DNA of 64,000 nucleotides from JAUIAI01 sp041396685 (GTDB lineage Bacteria; Pseudomonadota; Gammaproteobacteria; Burkholderiales; Burkholderiaceae_E), in assembly GCA_041396685.1 (NCBI GenBank), contig JAWKYD010000004.1:310001-374000 (forward strand), given 5' to 3'. Below the pieces are notes generated by a model, which had not been told where the DNA came from, searched no databases, and was given only the letters and a program-made list of their open reading frames with translations. Below are positions 26,213-34,640 of the stretch, one piece after another (positions within the stretch are counted from its first letter, which is position 1; the number at the start of each line of letters is the position of its first letter). Made by a program: the position numbers and the translations under genes.

Positions 26213-27559
26213 TCATGGACCGCCAAAGCAGCCGGCCAGAAGCGAGACATCCTCGACGTATTCGAGATCCCTGGCGATTGCAATCGCGCGCGACACGTCG
26301 CAGCCGCCGAGGTTCTCGCGCCACTTCTGCTCCAGATCCTGCCAATCGATTCGCCCTTGGGCGTCATAGCCACGCGAATGATCCACCACTCGCGAGACTC
26401 GTCCGGCTCTCCCGCGCGAGATGGTTAGCTCCGCGCCCAGTCGATTGACGGCGTCATCGCGAAACCTTGCGTCGTCCACGATCGTGATGACATCGCGCAG
26501 CCGGCGAAACCTCGGATCCGACAACATTGCCGGAAACGGATCGTCCCCCAGCGACGCGCCCCGGCCCAGCAGCACGGCCGCCAACATGTCTTGCAGACAG
26601 ATGTTGTTCATGGCTCGTGAATCGACGATCCGCCGGGCGCTCGGGTTCATCGCCACCGTCACCGAGCCGATATCGGCCGCATCGATCGCATGATCGCGCA
26701 CCAGCGCCAGCGCGGCCTCGAGCGCTGCCTGGATGGGGAATCCGGCATTGAAGAACTTGAAGCAGGCATTCATGATCGAAAAAGAGCGCCCGAGCCCCTC
26801 TATGACGATGTCCCGGCCACCGTCGACGCCCCAGGCTTCCAGAACGCCCGAGCGCGCGCCGACGATGTCCGCGTGGCCTTCCAGACCGGCAGCCGCCATT
26901 TGCGCGCCGCTGATACCCGCATGGGCGTACAGCCCCTCGCAGAACGATTTGCTGACATGCCTTTGCTCGGCGTAGATCGCGTAGAGGCCGTTGGCCTGCA
27001 GTGTCGTCAACGCCAGCGCATGGCCAATGGCACGTGCATCGAGATTCATCAACCGGCCTGCCGCGGCGGCGGCGCCAAGCGCGTACAGGAAATCGGCATG
27101 CAGATGAAGCTTCTCGCGGGCATGAAACGATCCGCCACAGGCCCACCGCAGCCGCACGCCGACGTCGTAGCCCGCGACCACGGCCGCGATGACGTCGGCG
27201 CCGGTCTTGCGCCGGGCCTCGCCGAGCGCCATGGCCGCATTGACCACCACCGAACCCGGATGTCCGCCCGCCGTGTGGGCGCCATCGATCTCCTCACCGT
27301 GGCCGGCCGCGCCATTGGCCATCGCCGCGAGGGCCGCTGATGTCTTGAAACCGGAACCGAACACCTGCGCCTCGGGAAGGCCTCGCGCGCTATCCACATA
27401 GCGGGTGGCGAGCGTGCCGGCGATGCTGCGGCGCCCAAAATGCGCGCTCGCGATCTCGTCGAAGATCACCTGCTTCGCCTGCTCCACGACCGCCTTGGGC
27501 AGAGCCTCACAAGACACGGAGGTGGCATGGGCGGCCAACCGTGCTGTGAGATCAGTCAT
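26213..27559 (-). CDS. MmgE/PrpD family protein
   Basis: A 448-residue member of the MmgE/PrpD family, whose best known member is 2-methylcitrate dehydratase; other members are cis-aconitate decarboxylases and hydratases or isomerases of polycarboxylates. Recognisable segments are NGAAGHGEEIDGAH near residue 85, where the family has the catalytic Asp/His, and SFCEGLYAHAG near 205. It follows the beta-hydroxyacid dehydrogenase gene by 43 bases and is probably cotranscribed with it from the sigma-54 promoter at 29014. No prpB or prpC is nearby, so the methylcitrate cycle is unlikely. Confidence 0.85.
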   Translation of the reverse strand: MTDLTARLAAHATSVSCEALPKAVVEQAKQVIFDEIASAHFGRRSIAGTLATRYVDSARGLPEAQVFGSGFKTSAALAAMANGAAGHGEEIDGAHTAGGHPGSVVVNAAMALGEARRKTGADVIAAVVAGYDVGVRLRWACGGSFHAREKLHLHADFLYALGAAAAAGRLMNLDARAIGHALALTTLQANGLYAIYAEQRHVSKSFCEGLYAHAGISGAQMAAAGLEGHADIVGARSGVLEAWGVDGGRDIVIEGLGRSFSIMNACFKFFNAGFPIQAALEAALALVRDHAIDAADIGSVTVAMNPSARRIVDSRAMNNICLQDMLAAVLLGRGASLGDDPFPAMLSDPRFRRLRDVITIVDDARFRDDAVNRLGAELTISRGRAGRVSRVVDHSRGYDAQGRIDWQDLEQKWRENLGGCDVSRAIAIARDLEYVEDVSLLAGCFGGP

Positions 27560-27601
27560 CGCCGTTGCCGCCCGGCCGCGGACCGCTCGCCCGCGGCGCC
27601 G

Positions 27602-28921
27602 TCACCGGGCAATCCGATCGGCGAGATGACTTCCGGCTGTTCGGTCGTAGAGGGCCGCCAGCCGATCCACGGTGCCATCTCGGCCGAGTTCGAACGCCGC
27701 CGCTTCGTAGAACGTGCGCACCTGGCCGAGCATCACGCTCGCGACACCCAGAGTCTGATTGCGCCGCTCCAGCGCCTGCAACGCGTCCACGGCCTTGCCG
27801 ATCGTGCGGGTCGGCGCCGGTGCCTCGCCCGCCAGCTCGGCGAGAATCGTCTCGCATTCCTGGCTCCACGATGAGCCGTTCCTGACGATCTCGCCGAAGT
27901 TGTCGAGTTGCAGGCCCATGCGCGCCGCGAGTGTCAGGATCTCGTAGACCGTGGCGCGGTTGCTCGCCGCGAGCGCGCAGACGATTTGCTCGGTGACGCG
28001 TTCGCGCTCACCCGCTTCTTGCACGGCCGGTCGGTCCGCGCCCCGATACCGGACGCCGGTGACCTTCTCCATGAAGACGATCACGTCATCGAGCTTGGCC
28101 TGAGGACCGCTGATATGAATGTTCTGCTGCAGGACGCCCCGTGCCAGCGCGGACAGCGGCATGGGCACCTGCGCATCCATGCCGAGCATCAGCGCCTGAT
28201 TGGCGTCCTTCAGCATCAGGGCAAGCGCGAAGTCGCCCGTGGTGCGCCCTTCCATGATGCAGCGCAAGACGGTTCGGCAGGTGTGATTCGACGCGATGCC
28301 CTCGACCAGGGCCTGCGTGATATCGGGCAACGGAACCCCGAGCTTCACGGCCAACGCGACCGTTTCCAGCGTGGCGACCCGAAACACCAGGTTCATCATG
28401 TTGTTCAGGGTCTTGACCGTCTGTGCCGTGCCCTGCTGCTCCCCGGCGCGAAAGACCTTCTGCGTCATCGCATTGAAGGCCGGCATCGCGAGATCGATCG
28501 CCGCCGCGGGGCCCGACACCATGATGGTGATCGTGCCGGCCTCGGCGCCGACGACACCGCCCGCCACCGGGGCATCCAACATCATCACGCCCCGCTCGGC
28601 GAGCCTCTGGGCGAAGCGCAGCGTCTGTGCACCGATGCCACTGGTCTGGTCGATGACGAGATTGCCCGCCGTAAGTCCGTCGAACAGGCCATCGTTGCCG
28701 AACAAGGCCATCTCGACATCCTGGCTGCGCGGCAGACAAAGGAAGACCACATCACAATGCCGCGCCAACTCGGCGAGCGACCCCGCGGCCCGGCCGCCCT
28801 GGCCCGTGAATCGTTCGATCGCGGCCGGATTGATGTCCCAGACCCACAGCTCGTGGTCGGCAATCAGCCAGCGCGCCAATGCGCTGCCCATCGCGCCAAG
28901 CCCGACATATCCGACCTTCAT
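27602..28921 (-). CDS. beta-hydroxyacid dehydrogenase with duplicated C-terminal helical domain
   Basis: A 439-residue protein; the family norm is about 290-300. Residues 1-290 are an ordinary 3-hydroxyisobutyrate-type dehydrogenase: GYVGLGAMG at the N-terminus, LDAPVAGGVVGAEAGT near 120 and catalytic Lys in VKTLNNMMN near 170. After a linker rich in charged residues (about 290-305), residues 305-430 look like a second copy of the all-helical substrate domain. Start at 28921 is supported by GAAGGGGC just upstream; the frame to 29380 crosses a sigma-54 promoter and is not coding. It heads an operon with the MmgE/PrpD gene. Confidence 0.8.
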   Translation of the reverse strand: MKVGYVGLGAMGSALARWLIADHELWVWDINPAAIERFTGQGGRAAGSLAELARHCDVVFLCLPRSQDVEMALFGNDGLFDGLTAGNLVIDQTSGIGAQTLRFAQRLAERGVMMLDAPVAGGVVGAEAGTITIMVSGPAAAIDLAMPAFNAMTQKVFRAGEQQGTAQTVKTLNNMMNLVFRVATLETVALAVKLGVPLPDITQALVEGIASNHTCRTVLRCIMEGRTTGDFALALMLKDANQALMLGMDAQVPMPLSALARGVLQQNIHISGPQAKLDDVIVFMEKVTGVRYRGADRPAVQEAGERERVTEQIVCALAASNRATVYEILTLAARMGLQLDNFGEIVRNGSSWSQECETILAELAGEAPAPTRTIGKAVDALQALERRNQTLGVASVMLGQVRTFYEAAAFELGRDGTVDRLAALYDRTAGSHLADRIAR

Positions 28922-29013
28922 AGCCCCTTCCCGCTCACCCGATCCAAGCTTCGATATCGGTCCGGCGCGCCGGCGATGAAACGCCGACGCCGCGACCGCT
29001 CCGGAATCTTCGA

Positions 29014-29029
29014 CGCAAACAGCGTGCCA
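29014..29029 (-). promoter_or_regulatory. sigma-54 promoter for dehydrogenase-MmgE operon
   Basis: Minus strand TGGCACG-CTGT-TTGCG, among the best sigma-54 matches in the window, with perfect -24 and TTGC -12 blocks. It lies 92 bases upstream of the start at 28921. The palindrome at 29143 is about 115-125 bases further upstream, a usual distance for an enhancer. Confidence 0.8.
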
Positions 29030-29142
29030 AGGTGCGACAGACGCGATCCGTGTCGGGGCCCCGCCAGGCGACGGACAGGTGACCAGGACATCAAGAATCC
29101 GACCGGGATGCGGCCAGTGAAGGCGAGATCTGTCGTTTTCGC

Positions 29143-29155
29143 GGACAGTGTGTCC
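29143..29155. promoter_or_regulatory. palindrome GGACA-N3-TGTCC, possible enhancer site
   Basis: Perfect 5-base inverted repeat with a 3-base spacer. It lies upstream of the sigma-54 promoter at 29014 at enhancer-like distance. I did not find the same palindrome upstream of the other sigma-54 elements, so its role is open. Confidence 0.25.
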
Positions 29156-29401
29156 TCCGTCTGGAAGTCGGAGACGATTGGAGCGATGGTGTTTGCGGCG
29201 ATGGCGGCATCGCCGACGGCGGCATAGACGGCCTGGCTCGCCGCCACCGGGTGGAACCGGCGCGTAGGAGCGGCGCGGCAGATGGAATCGCTGCTGCGAG
29301 CGCCCCCGCGCACGCTCCTCTGCGCTTTCGATGCCACAATGACCGCGATGGGTGCCTGACGGGCCACCAATCCTGAACACGATGACGCAGGGGTCGCCAT
29401 C

Positions 29402-30544
29402 ATGCAGTCATTCCGCCATATTCAGGCACCGCTACGTGTGTTCGCCGGAGACGACAGCCTCGCGGCTCTGGACAAGGAGTTGGCGCGGGCGGGTTGCCGA
29501 CATGCGGCGATCCTGTGTGGCAACACCCTTGCCGCCGCCGCCGAACTGGACATGCTTCGAGCCGCCGCCAACAATCGCCTGGCCGGCGTCATCGCCGGCG
29601 TGCGGATGCACAGTCCCTGGCAGGCGGTGCAACAGGTCGCCGCGCAACTGGCGGACATGCATGCCGATGCGGTGATCGCCGTCGGCGGTGGATCGGCCAT
29701 GGTCAGCGCCCGTGCCGCGGTCATCGCGCTGGCCGAGCGCAGACCCCTGCAAGCACTTTGCACGCAGAGGAACGCTCAGGGGGAGATGATCAGCCCTAAG
29801 CTCACCGCGGCCAAACTGCCGATCTTCGCGGTACCCACAACCCCGAGCACCGCGATGATCAAACCCGGTGCCGCGGTCCACGACGAGGCCAGCGGCGCAC
29901 GCTGCGCCTTGTTCGATCCCCGGACGGTGTCGCAGGCGGTCTTTCTTCACCCGGGCATGCTGATGACGGCGCCACCGGCCCTGGTTCGCAGTGCCGCACT
30001 GAATTCGCTGACCAGTGCGATCGAGGGTCTGATGTCCGCCGCCTGTGACCGGATCTCCGAAGCCATGCTGATCCAGGCCACGCGTGTGACCGCCGCATGC
30101 CTGTCATCGGATGCGATCGACACGTTGCGCGGCCGCGCAGATCTGGCCGCCGCCGCGATCCTTGCCGGGCGAGGCACGGAGAACACGGGTGCCGGCTTGG
30201 CCACGGTCATCGGCCATGCGATGGCGCAACCGCTCGGTATCGACGGTGGCATGGCCAAGGCAGCGTCGTTGCCACCCGTCCTGCGCTTCAATCGCGGCTT
30301 CGTGCCGGAGGGTCGCGAGCGCTTGTCGCTGGCGCTCGGCGGCCCGGACGGGGATATCGAAACGACGCTCGCTGGCGTGCTGGCCGAACTCGGTGTGCCC
30401 ACCCGGTTGCGGGATCTGGGCGTACCTTTGGAGACCCTGCCCGCGATCGCCGATGCCTGCCTGTCCGACTGGTTCATCCGCACCAATCCGCGCGCGATTC
30501 ACGAGCCGAGCGAGATCCTTGCCCTGCTCCACGAGGCCTGGTGA
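29402..30544 (+). CDS. iron-containing alcohol dehydrogenase / maleylacetate reductase-like, metal ligands lost
   Basis: A 380-residue protein with the iron-type alcohol dehydrogenase fold. The NAD loop reads VGGGSAMVSARA at about 94-105, lacking the usual Asp after GGGS. In the helical domain, where the family has D/N-x-x-x-H, it has N201 and S205; a later H272 (IGHAMAQPLG) is kept, but the last His is replaced by D281-G-G. So two to three of the four metal ligands are missing. The fold resembles maleylacetate reductases, which act in aromatic catabolism. It stands alone on the plus strand between two minus-strand groups, with a weak AGGGG binding site. Confidence 0.75.
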   Translation: MQSFRHIQAPLRVFAGDDSLAALDKELARAGCRHAAILCGNTLAAAAELDMLRAAANNRLAGVIAGVRMHSPWQAVQQVAAQLADMHADAVIAVGGGSAMVSARAAVIALAERRPLQALCTQRNAQGEMISPKLTAAKLPIFAVPTTPSTAMIKPGAAVHDEASGARCALFDPRTVSQAVFLHPGMLMTAPPALVRSAALNSLTSAIEGLMSAACDRISEAMLIQATRVTAACLSSDAIDTLRGRADLAAAAILAGRGTENTGAGLATVIGHAMAQPLGIDGGMAKAASLPPVLRFNRGFVPEGRERLSLALGGPDGDIETTLAGVLAELGVPTRLRDLGVPLETLPAIADACLSDWFIRTNPRAIHEPSEILALLHEAW

Positions 30545-30643
30545 AGGGTCAGGGAGCCGACGCCGAAAAGGAACTGGATGCCCGTGGCGAGCGTGCGGTG
30601 CGTTCTTGGCCGGCAAACGTCGGACCCACGCCACTCGCAGCCA

Positions 30644-31537
30644 TCAAGCGCTGTCGGGCGCCGGGAATTCGACGCCCGCCTGCATCGCAACCAGGCGGGT
30701 GACCTCGTAGTAATTCGCGTCGGGCCCGAAGGTGTTCGAGGCCGTCTGCAGCATCGCGCGCGTCAAGTGCCCGTAGTGCAGCGGAACGCCGGAGTCCACG
30801 CCGAGTTGCGTCGCGAGGTTCAGATCCTTGAGCATCAGCGACAACAGAAAGAAAGAATCGGGCCGGCCACGAATGACGGCGGGCAACAAATTCTCGGAAA
30901 CCCTGCTGCGCGCGCCGCCACTATTCAACACATCCGTCATCGTCTGCAGGTCGATCCCGTTGCGCACGCCCATCGCGACGCCCTCCAGCGTGACCATGCG
31001 AATGGTCGAGCTGACCATGTTGTTGATGAGTTTCATCACCTGACCGGCGCCGATGCCGCCGCAGTGAAACACGTTCGGGCTGATATCGGCCAGGATCGGA
31101 CGCACCGAGGCGAGCTGCGCTTCCCCGCCGCCGACCATGATCGCGATCGTGCCGGCCTTGGCACCCGCCGCGCCACCGGACACCGGCGCATCGACCATCT
31201 CGATGCTACGCCCGGCGAGCTCCACGGCCATGCGGCGGGTCTCGTTGGGATCACCGCTGGTCTGGTCGACCACGATCGCGCCGGCCTTCAAGCCCTCGGC
31301 CAGGCCGCGCTCGCCGAAGATCGCCTCGCGAACATGGGCAGAGGTGGGCAGGCAGAGCATGACCACATCGCAGTCTCGCGCCAGGCTCGCCGGGCTGTCC
31401 GCGGCCGATGCCCCGGCGCCAACCAGGCCCGCCACCGCATCCGGGTTCAGGTCGTAGACCCGCAGATCGCGCGATGACTGCAGGCGTCGCGCGAGCGCCC
31501 CGCCCATGACGCCGAGGCCTACATAGCCGATCTTCAT
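30644..31537 (-). CDS. 3-hydroxyisobutyrate dehydrogenase-like oxidoreductase
   Basis: A 297-residue beta-hydroxyacid dehydrogenase. GYVGLGVMGGALARRL at the N-terminus, VDAPVSGGAAGAKAGT near 118 and catalytic Lys in GQVMKLINNMVS near 168 are all intact. ATG at 31537 is chosen; the frame to 31774 covers the next gene. It is the last gene of a minus-strand group with a crotonase-fold gene and a dienoyl-CoA-reductase-like gene, so the hydroxyacid may come from beta-oxidation-type hydration and hydrolysis. Confidence 0.87.
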   Translation of the reverse strand: MKIGYVGLGVMGGALARRLQSSRDLRVYDLNPDAVAGLVGAGASAADSPASLARDCDVVMLCLPTSAHVREAIFGERGLAEGLKAGAIVVDQTSGDPNETRRMAVELAGRSIEMVDAPVSGGAAGAKAGTIAIMVGGGEAQLASVRPILADISPNVFHCGGIGAGQVMKLINNMVSSTIRMVTLEGVAMGVRNGIDLQTMTDVLNSGGARSRVSENLLPAVIRGRPDSFFLLSLMLKDLNLATQLGVDSGVPLHYGHLTRAMLQTASNTFGPDANYYEVTRLVAMQAGVEFPAPDSA

Positions 31538-31628
31538 CTGACGATCCCAGAGCATCGTGTCTCGAAGGGCATTTGCGATTCGCTGGCTCGCAAAACGAGC
31601 GCGCCGACCGGCCCGCCCCCGGCCCCGA

Positions 31629-32471
31629 CTATTCCTTGGTTTTTTCTGCCGATGGCATGCCATCGGAGAAACCGGCGCGCTTGGCCGCGGCCTGATAGTC
31701 GGGCTTGCGCTTCTCCACGAGCGCGGCCAGACCTTCGCCGAACTCCGGGCCGCTCTGCGCGAGAACCTGCGCATAGTCTTCGTAGTCCATGATCTCGGCG
31801 AGACTGCTCTCGAAGGACTTCAACATCAGTGTCTTGGCCATGCCCATGACCTCGGCCGGGCCCTGGGCGAAGCGATGCGCGGCCGCCAGGCCTTCGGCAT
31901 CAACCTCGTCATCGGGCACCACTTTCGACACGATGCCGTGCGACCGCGCCTCCTCGGCGTTCCAGGTGGCGTTCGAGTACAGGAAGTCGCGCGCCTTGGC
32001 CAGGCCGAGCAGGCGCGGCAATGTGAACAGGGTCAGGCAGTCGGGCACTACGCCGAGCCGGAAGAAGCCCGCCGAGAACTTGGCGCTCTCGCCGGCGATG
32101 ATGGTATCGGCCATCAGGGCCAGGCCCAGCCCGCCGCCGATCGCCACCCCGCGAACACCGCAGACGACCGGGCGATCGAGCGCGAGCAGTTGCGGCATGA
32201 AGGTGGCCGCATGACGAAAACGGCGATGCCTGGCGGTGGGATCGCGTGCCTCGGTCAGCATGCGCAAGTCTCCCCCCGCGCAAAATGCCTTGCCCTTGCC
32301 GGTCAGATAGACGGCTCGGATCGAGTAGTCGTCCTGAATCTCGCGGGTCACGTCACGAAGCGAGAAGCGAATCTGACGGGTCAGCGAATTGAGCGCGGCC
32401 TCGTTTGCCAAACGAATGACGAGGACGGAATCCTGCCGCTCGGTTTCGAGATGCGGATATTGCTTGATCAT
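31629..32471 (-). CDS. enoyl-CoA hydratase/isomerase family protein lacking catalytic Glu residues
   Basis: A 280-residue crotonase-fold protein. The oxyanion segments are GKGKAFCAGGDLRML near 63 and RGVAIGGGLGLALMAD near 108. Where hydratases have Glu (GGG-x-E and the PE motif), this protein has GGGLGLALM and FSAGFFRLGVVPDC, so both acid-base glutamates are missing. It may be a thioester hydrolase, isomerase or decarboxylase of the superfamily rather than a hydratase. ATG at 32471; the frame to 32669 overlaps the next gene. It follows the SDR gene by 7 bases. Confidence 0.8.
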   Translation of the reverse strand: MIKQYPHLETERQDSVLVIRLANEAALNSLTRQIRFSLRDVTREIQDDYSIRAVYLTGKGKAFCAGGDLRMLTEARDPTARHRRFRHAATFMPQLLALDRPVVCGVRGVAIGGGLGLALMADTIIAGESAKFSAGFFRLGVVPDCLTLFTLPRLLGLAKARDFLYSNATWNAEEARSHGIVSKVVPDDEVDAEGLAAAHRFAQGPAEVMGMAKTLMLKSFESSLAEIMDYEDYAQVLAQSGPEFGEGLAALVEKRKPDYQAAAKRAGFSDGMPSAEKTKE

Positions 32472-32478
32472 GGGTGAC

Positions 32479-33282
32479 TCACTTGTTCGGAACGGCCACG
32501 ATCGGGCTCGCTCGGCCACGATTGCGCCCGCCATCGACGACGAAGTCCGCACCGGCGACATAGGCGCCGGCGTCGGAACAGAGAAAGATCGCGGTGTTGG
32601 CGATATCGGTTGTCTTGCCGAACTCTCCCAGGGGAATCGACGACAACTCGATCTCGCGACGCCCGGCATCCTCGTAGATCCGCTTGACGCCCTCGGTGTC
32701 GCCGATCGCGCCGGGCGCGATCGTGTTGCATCGGATGCCGTCCTTGCCCCATTCGCCGGTCAGCGTCCGGATCAGGGACATGATGCCGGCCTTGGCCGCG
32801 CCGGCATGGGCACATCCTGGCCAGCCCTCCAATGCACGTGTCGTGGAAATCGCAATGAAGCGACCGCCGAACCGGCTCTGCTTCAGGGCAGGATACGCGG
32901 CGCGGGCGCAATAGAAGGTGCCATTGAGATCGATATCGATCACGGTCTTCCAGGCATTGGGCGACATCTCGGCCGCCGGCACCACGAAGTTGCCGGCCGC
33001 ATTCGCGATCATGATGTCCAGCGCGCCATAGGTATCGGTGGCCGTTTTGACCGCGCGCTCGACATCCTCGTAATTGCGGACATCGGCCTTGACCGCCGTG
33101 ATTTCACCGCCAAGTGCCTGGATCTCTTGCACGGCGCCCGCGAGGCGTTCCTCGTTCCGACTCGCGATAACGAGGCGGGCGCCCACCGAAGCAAAGGCCT
33201 TGGCGATACCAAAACCGATGCCGCCGCCGCCGCCGGTGATCAGCGCGACCCGGCCGGCCAGTGCATCCTGAGTAAATGTCAT
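32479..33282 (-). CDS. SDR, 2,4-dienoyl-CoA reductase-like
   Basis: A 267-residue SDR with cofactor motif TGGGGGIG near residue 16 and ANAAGNF near 93. The usual YxxxK is absent: the segment reads CAHAGAAKAGI, with Ala at the Tyr position and the Lys kept. This HAG-[SA]-AK form, with EWGKDGIRCN and APGAIGDTEG downstream, is characteristic of DECR-type 2,4-dienoyl-CoA reductases. These reduce conjugated dienoyl-CoA with NADPH during beta-oxidation of unsaturated chains. Its neighbours are a crotonase-fold and a hydroxyacid dehydrogenase gene. A sigma-54 element lies 69 bases upstream. Confidence 0.8.
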   Translation of the reverse strand: MTFTQDALAGRVALITGGGGGIGFGIAKAFASVGARLVIASRNEERLAGAVQEIQALGGEITAVKADVRNYEDVERAVKTATDTYGALDIMIANAAGNFVVPAAEMSPNAWKTVIDIDLNGTFYCARAAYPALKQSRFGGRFIAISTTRALEGWPGCAHAGAAKAGIMSLIRTLTGEWGKDGIRCNTIAPGAIGDTEGVKRIYEDAGRREIELSSIPLGEFGKTTDIANTAIFLCSDAGAYVAGADFVVDGGRNRGRASPIVAVPNK

Positions 33283-33351
33283 GTCGGGGTTCCTCGATTG
33301 CCTGCGCCGATCGGAGAAGCATGGGAATCGACGCGATTCACCCCGTTTCGA

Positions 33352-33367
33352 CGCACATCCCGTGCCA
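33352..33367 (-). promoter_or_regulatory. sigma-54 promoter for the dienoyl-CoA reductase operon
   Basis: Minus strand TGGCACG-GGAT-GTGCG, with a perfect -24 block and the invariant GC at -12. It lies 69 bases upstream of the SDR start at 33282 and should drive genes 33282 down to 30644. Confidence 0.75.
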
Positions 33368-33450
33368 ACTCCCCCGACCGGAATCGGTGCCCGGATTCCC
33401 CGTTCATCTCGACCGACCGCATGGACGGTCGTCGCGGGGCAGCGCGCGAC

Positions 33451-34005
33451 TCAGCCGGGCTTTCGAAACGCGCTGTAGAGGTTCACATAGCCATGCTCGA
33501 CGCGCTTCCTGGCATGACTCGCGGCGACCGCCGGGTCGAGCGGCGCGAAGCCATGGCCGGCCACCAGCCGATGCATGAAGGCCGCACGCGCGGTGACCGC
33601 GGTGGCATCATGAAGCGCGTGCTCATCCCAGCCCGCCGCGAAGACCGCGTCCACGTCTGCCTGACACACCTCGTTCGGCGTCGCGGCCAGCTTGCGAACG
33701 AAGGCGAGCAAGGGCTTCAGTTTGTCGTCCACGGGCGCGCTATCGATATCCTTCAGCAACGCATCCAGCGCTCCCCGCGGCACGCCCCAGGCATAGGCGA
33801 CCTCGCTGTGTCCGGTGAGCACGAACGTGCAACCCATCACGCCGGCCGCGAAGGCGAGAACGATCTCGCGCTCGGCCTGGCTGAGCGGCGACGGCCCGTT
33901 CATCATGGCCTGGCTCATGTCCGAGAACGGGCCGTAGATTTCCGGGTAGCGTTTGAAGACATGGGGCGGTCCGGCGTCTTCGGGCAGGCTGGTCAGGAAA
34001 GGCAT
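33451..34005 (-). CDS. AhpD-like / carboxymuconolactone decarboxylase-family protein
   Basis: A 184-residue all-helical protein of the AhpD-like superfamily (peroxidase-related type). The core reads LSQAEREIVLAFAAGVMGCTFVLTGHSEVA: a single Cys with His seven residues on, where true AhpD has a CxxC pair. So alkyl-hydroperoxide reductase activity through a disulfide is doubtful. The helix pair around AFVRKLAATPNEV fits the family repeat. It lies upstream of the sigma-54 promoter at 33352, so it belongs to a different transcript. I see no specific promoter in the 145 bases before it. Confidence 0.75.
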   Translation of the reverse strand: MPFLTSLPEDAGPPHVFKRYPEIYGPFSDMSQAMMNGPSPLSQAEREIVLAFAAGVMGCTFVLTGHSEVAYAWGVPRGALDALLKDIDSAPVDDKLKPLLAFVRKLAATPNEVCQADVDAVFAAGWDEHALHDATAVTARAAFMHRLVAGHGFAPLDPAVAASHARKRVEHGYVNLYSAFRKPG

Positions 34006-34150
34006 TCACGGCTCCGTTTTTAGAGTCTTGTCCCGAGTCCGAAGTGTGCCGACTTGAACGCGGACTCCGGACCCACGACACCAGCTTTCAGCAGGCCGCC
34101 GGCCCGACCGACATGTGAGTCGCGCGGGCTAGTCCGCGGCCTGGCCGGGT

Positions 34151-34549
34151 TCAGGTCGGATCATATTGTTCATCGGTGACATGCGTCATCCAGGTCACCG
34201 CGTCCCCCTGCACCGATTCCGTCACCGCGATGTGGGTCATTGCGGTGGTCATGGTCGCGCCATGCCAATGCCTTTGGCCGGCGGGTATCCAGACGCTGTC
34301 GCCCGGCGCTCCTCGTGGCGTTCCTCGCCTCGGCCTGCATCTCCAGCCACGGCCGGAGACGATGATCAGGATCTGCCCGGCCGGGTGGGTGTGCCAGGCG
34401 GTGCGCGCACCCGCTTCGAATGTCACCAGCCCGGTGCGGACGCGGCCTGGTAGCTCGGCCGAGATCAGTGCATCACGGCGCACGCGACCTGTGAACTGGT
34501 CTGCGGATGCGAGGCTCGACGGTTCCGAGCCGGCCTTCTTGACCTTCAT
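34151..34549 (-). CDS. cupin-domain protein with out-of-frame central segment
   Basis: A 132-residue single-domain cupin. Motif 1 is AWHTHPAGQILIIVSGRGW near residue 50, motif 2 is PGDSVWIPAGQRHWHGA near 85; His residues for a metal are present. Between them the text WRCRPRRGTPRGA is unlike any cupin. If one base is restored in each of three short G/C runs between 34301 and 34347, the segment reads as GWEMQAEGEERHEERPGD, a typical inter-motif stretch. So either the locus carries compensating indels or the sequence has homopolymer errors. It lies 91 bases after the 3-hydroxyacyl-CoA dehydrogenase gene. Confidence 0.75.
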   Translation of the reverse strand: MKVKKAGSEPSSLASADQFTGRVRRDALISAELPGRVRTGLVTFEAGARTAWHTHPAGQILIIVSGRGWRCRPRRGTPRGAPGDSVWIPAGQRHWHGATMTTAMTHIAVTESVQGDAVTWMTHVTDEQYDPT

Positions 34550-34640
34550 TTGGAGCTCCGAATTCAAGGGTCGCGAGTCGAACGACCATTCGCCCAGGGC
34601 GCGCCGGGTGCACGCGAACCGAGCTTGCCAGGCAGCCGAG

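Larger units (their letters stand above)
28922..29401. other. 480-base divergent intergenic region
   Basis: No gene is supported here. It lies between the dehydrogenase gene transcribed left and the iron-type alcohol dehydrogenase gene transcribed right. It holds a strong minus-strand sigma-54 element at 29014-29029 and a perfect GGACA-N3-TGTCC palindrome at 29143-29155. I see no convincing promoter for the rightward gene. Confidence 0.6.

Noticed and set aside
26213..27559. 2-methylcitrate dehydratase PrpD
   Set aside because: The family is broad; no prpB, prpC or prpR neighbour exists, so the methylcitrate cycle is not supported.
29321..29336. Second minus-strand sigma-54-like element, TGGCATC-GAAA-GCGCA
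   Set aside because: GG and GC are spaced correctly, but the -24 and -12 blocks are poor. It lies 400 bases from the gene, behind a much better element at 29014.
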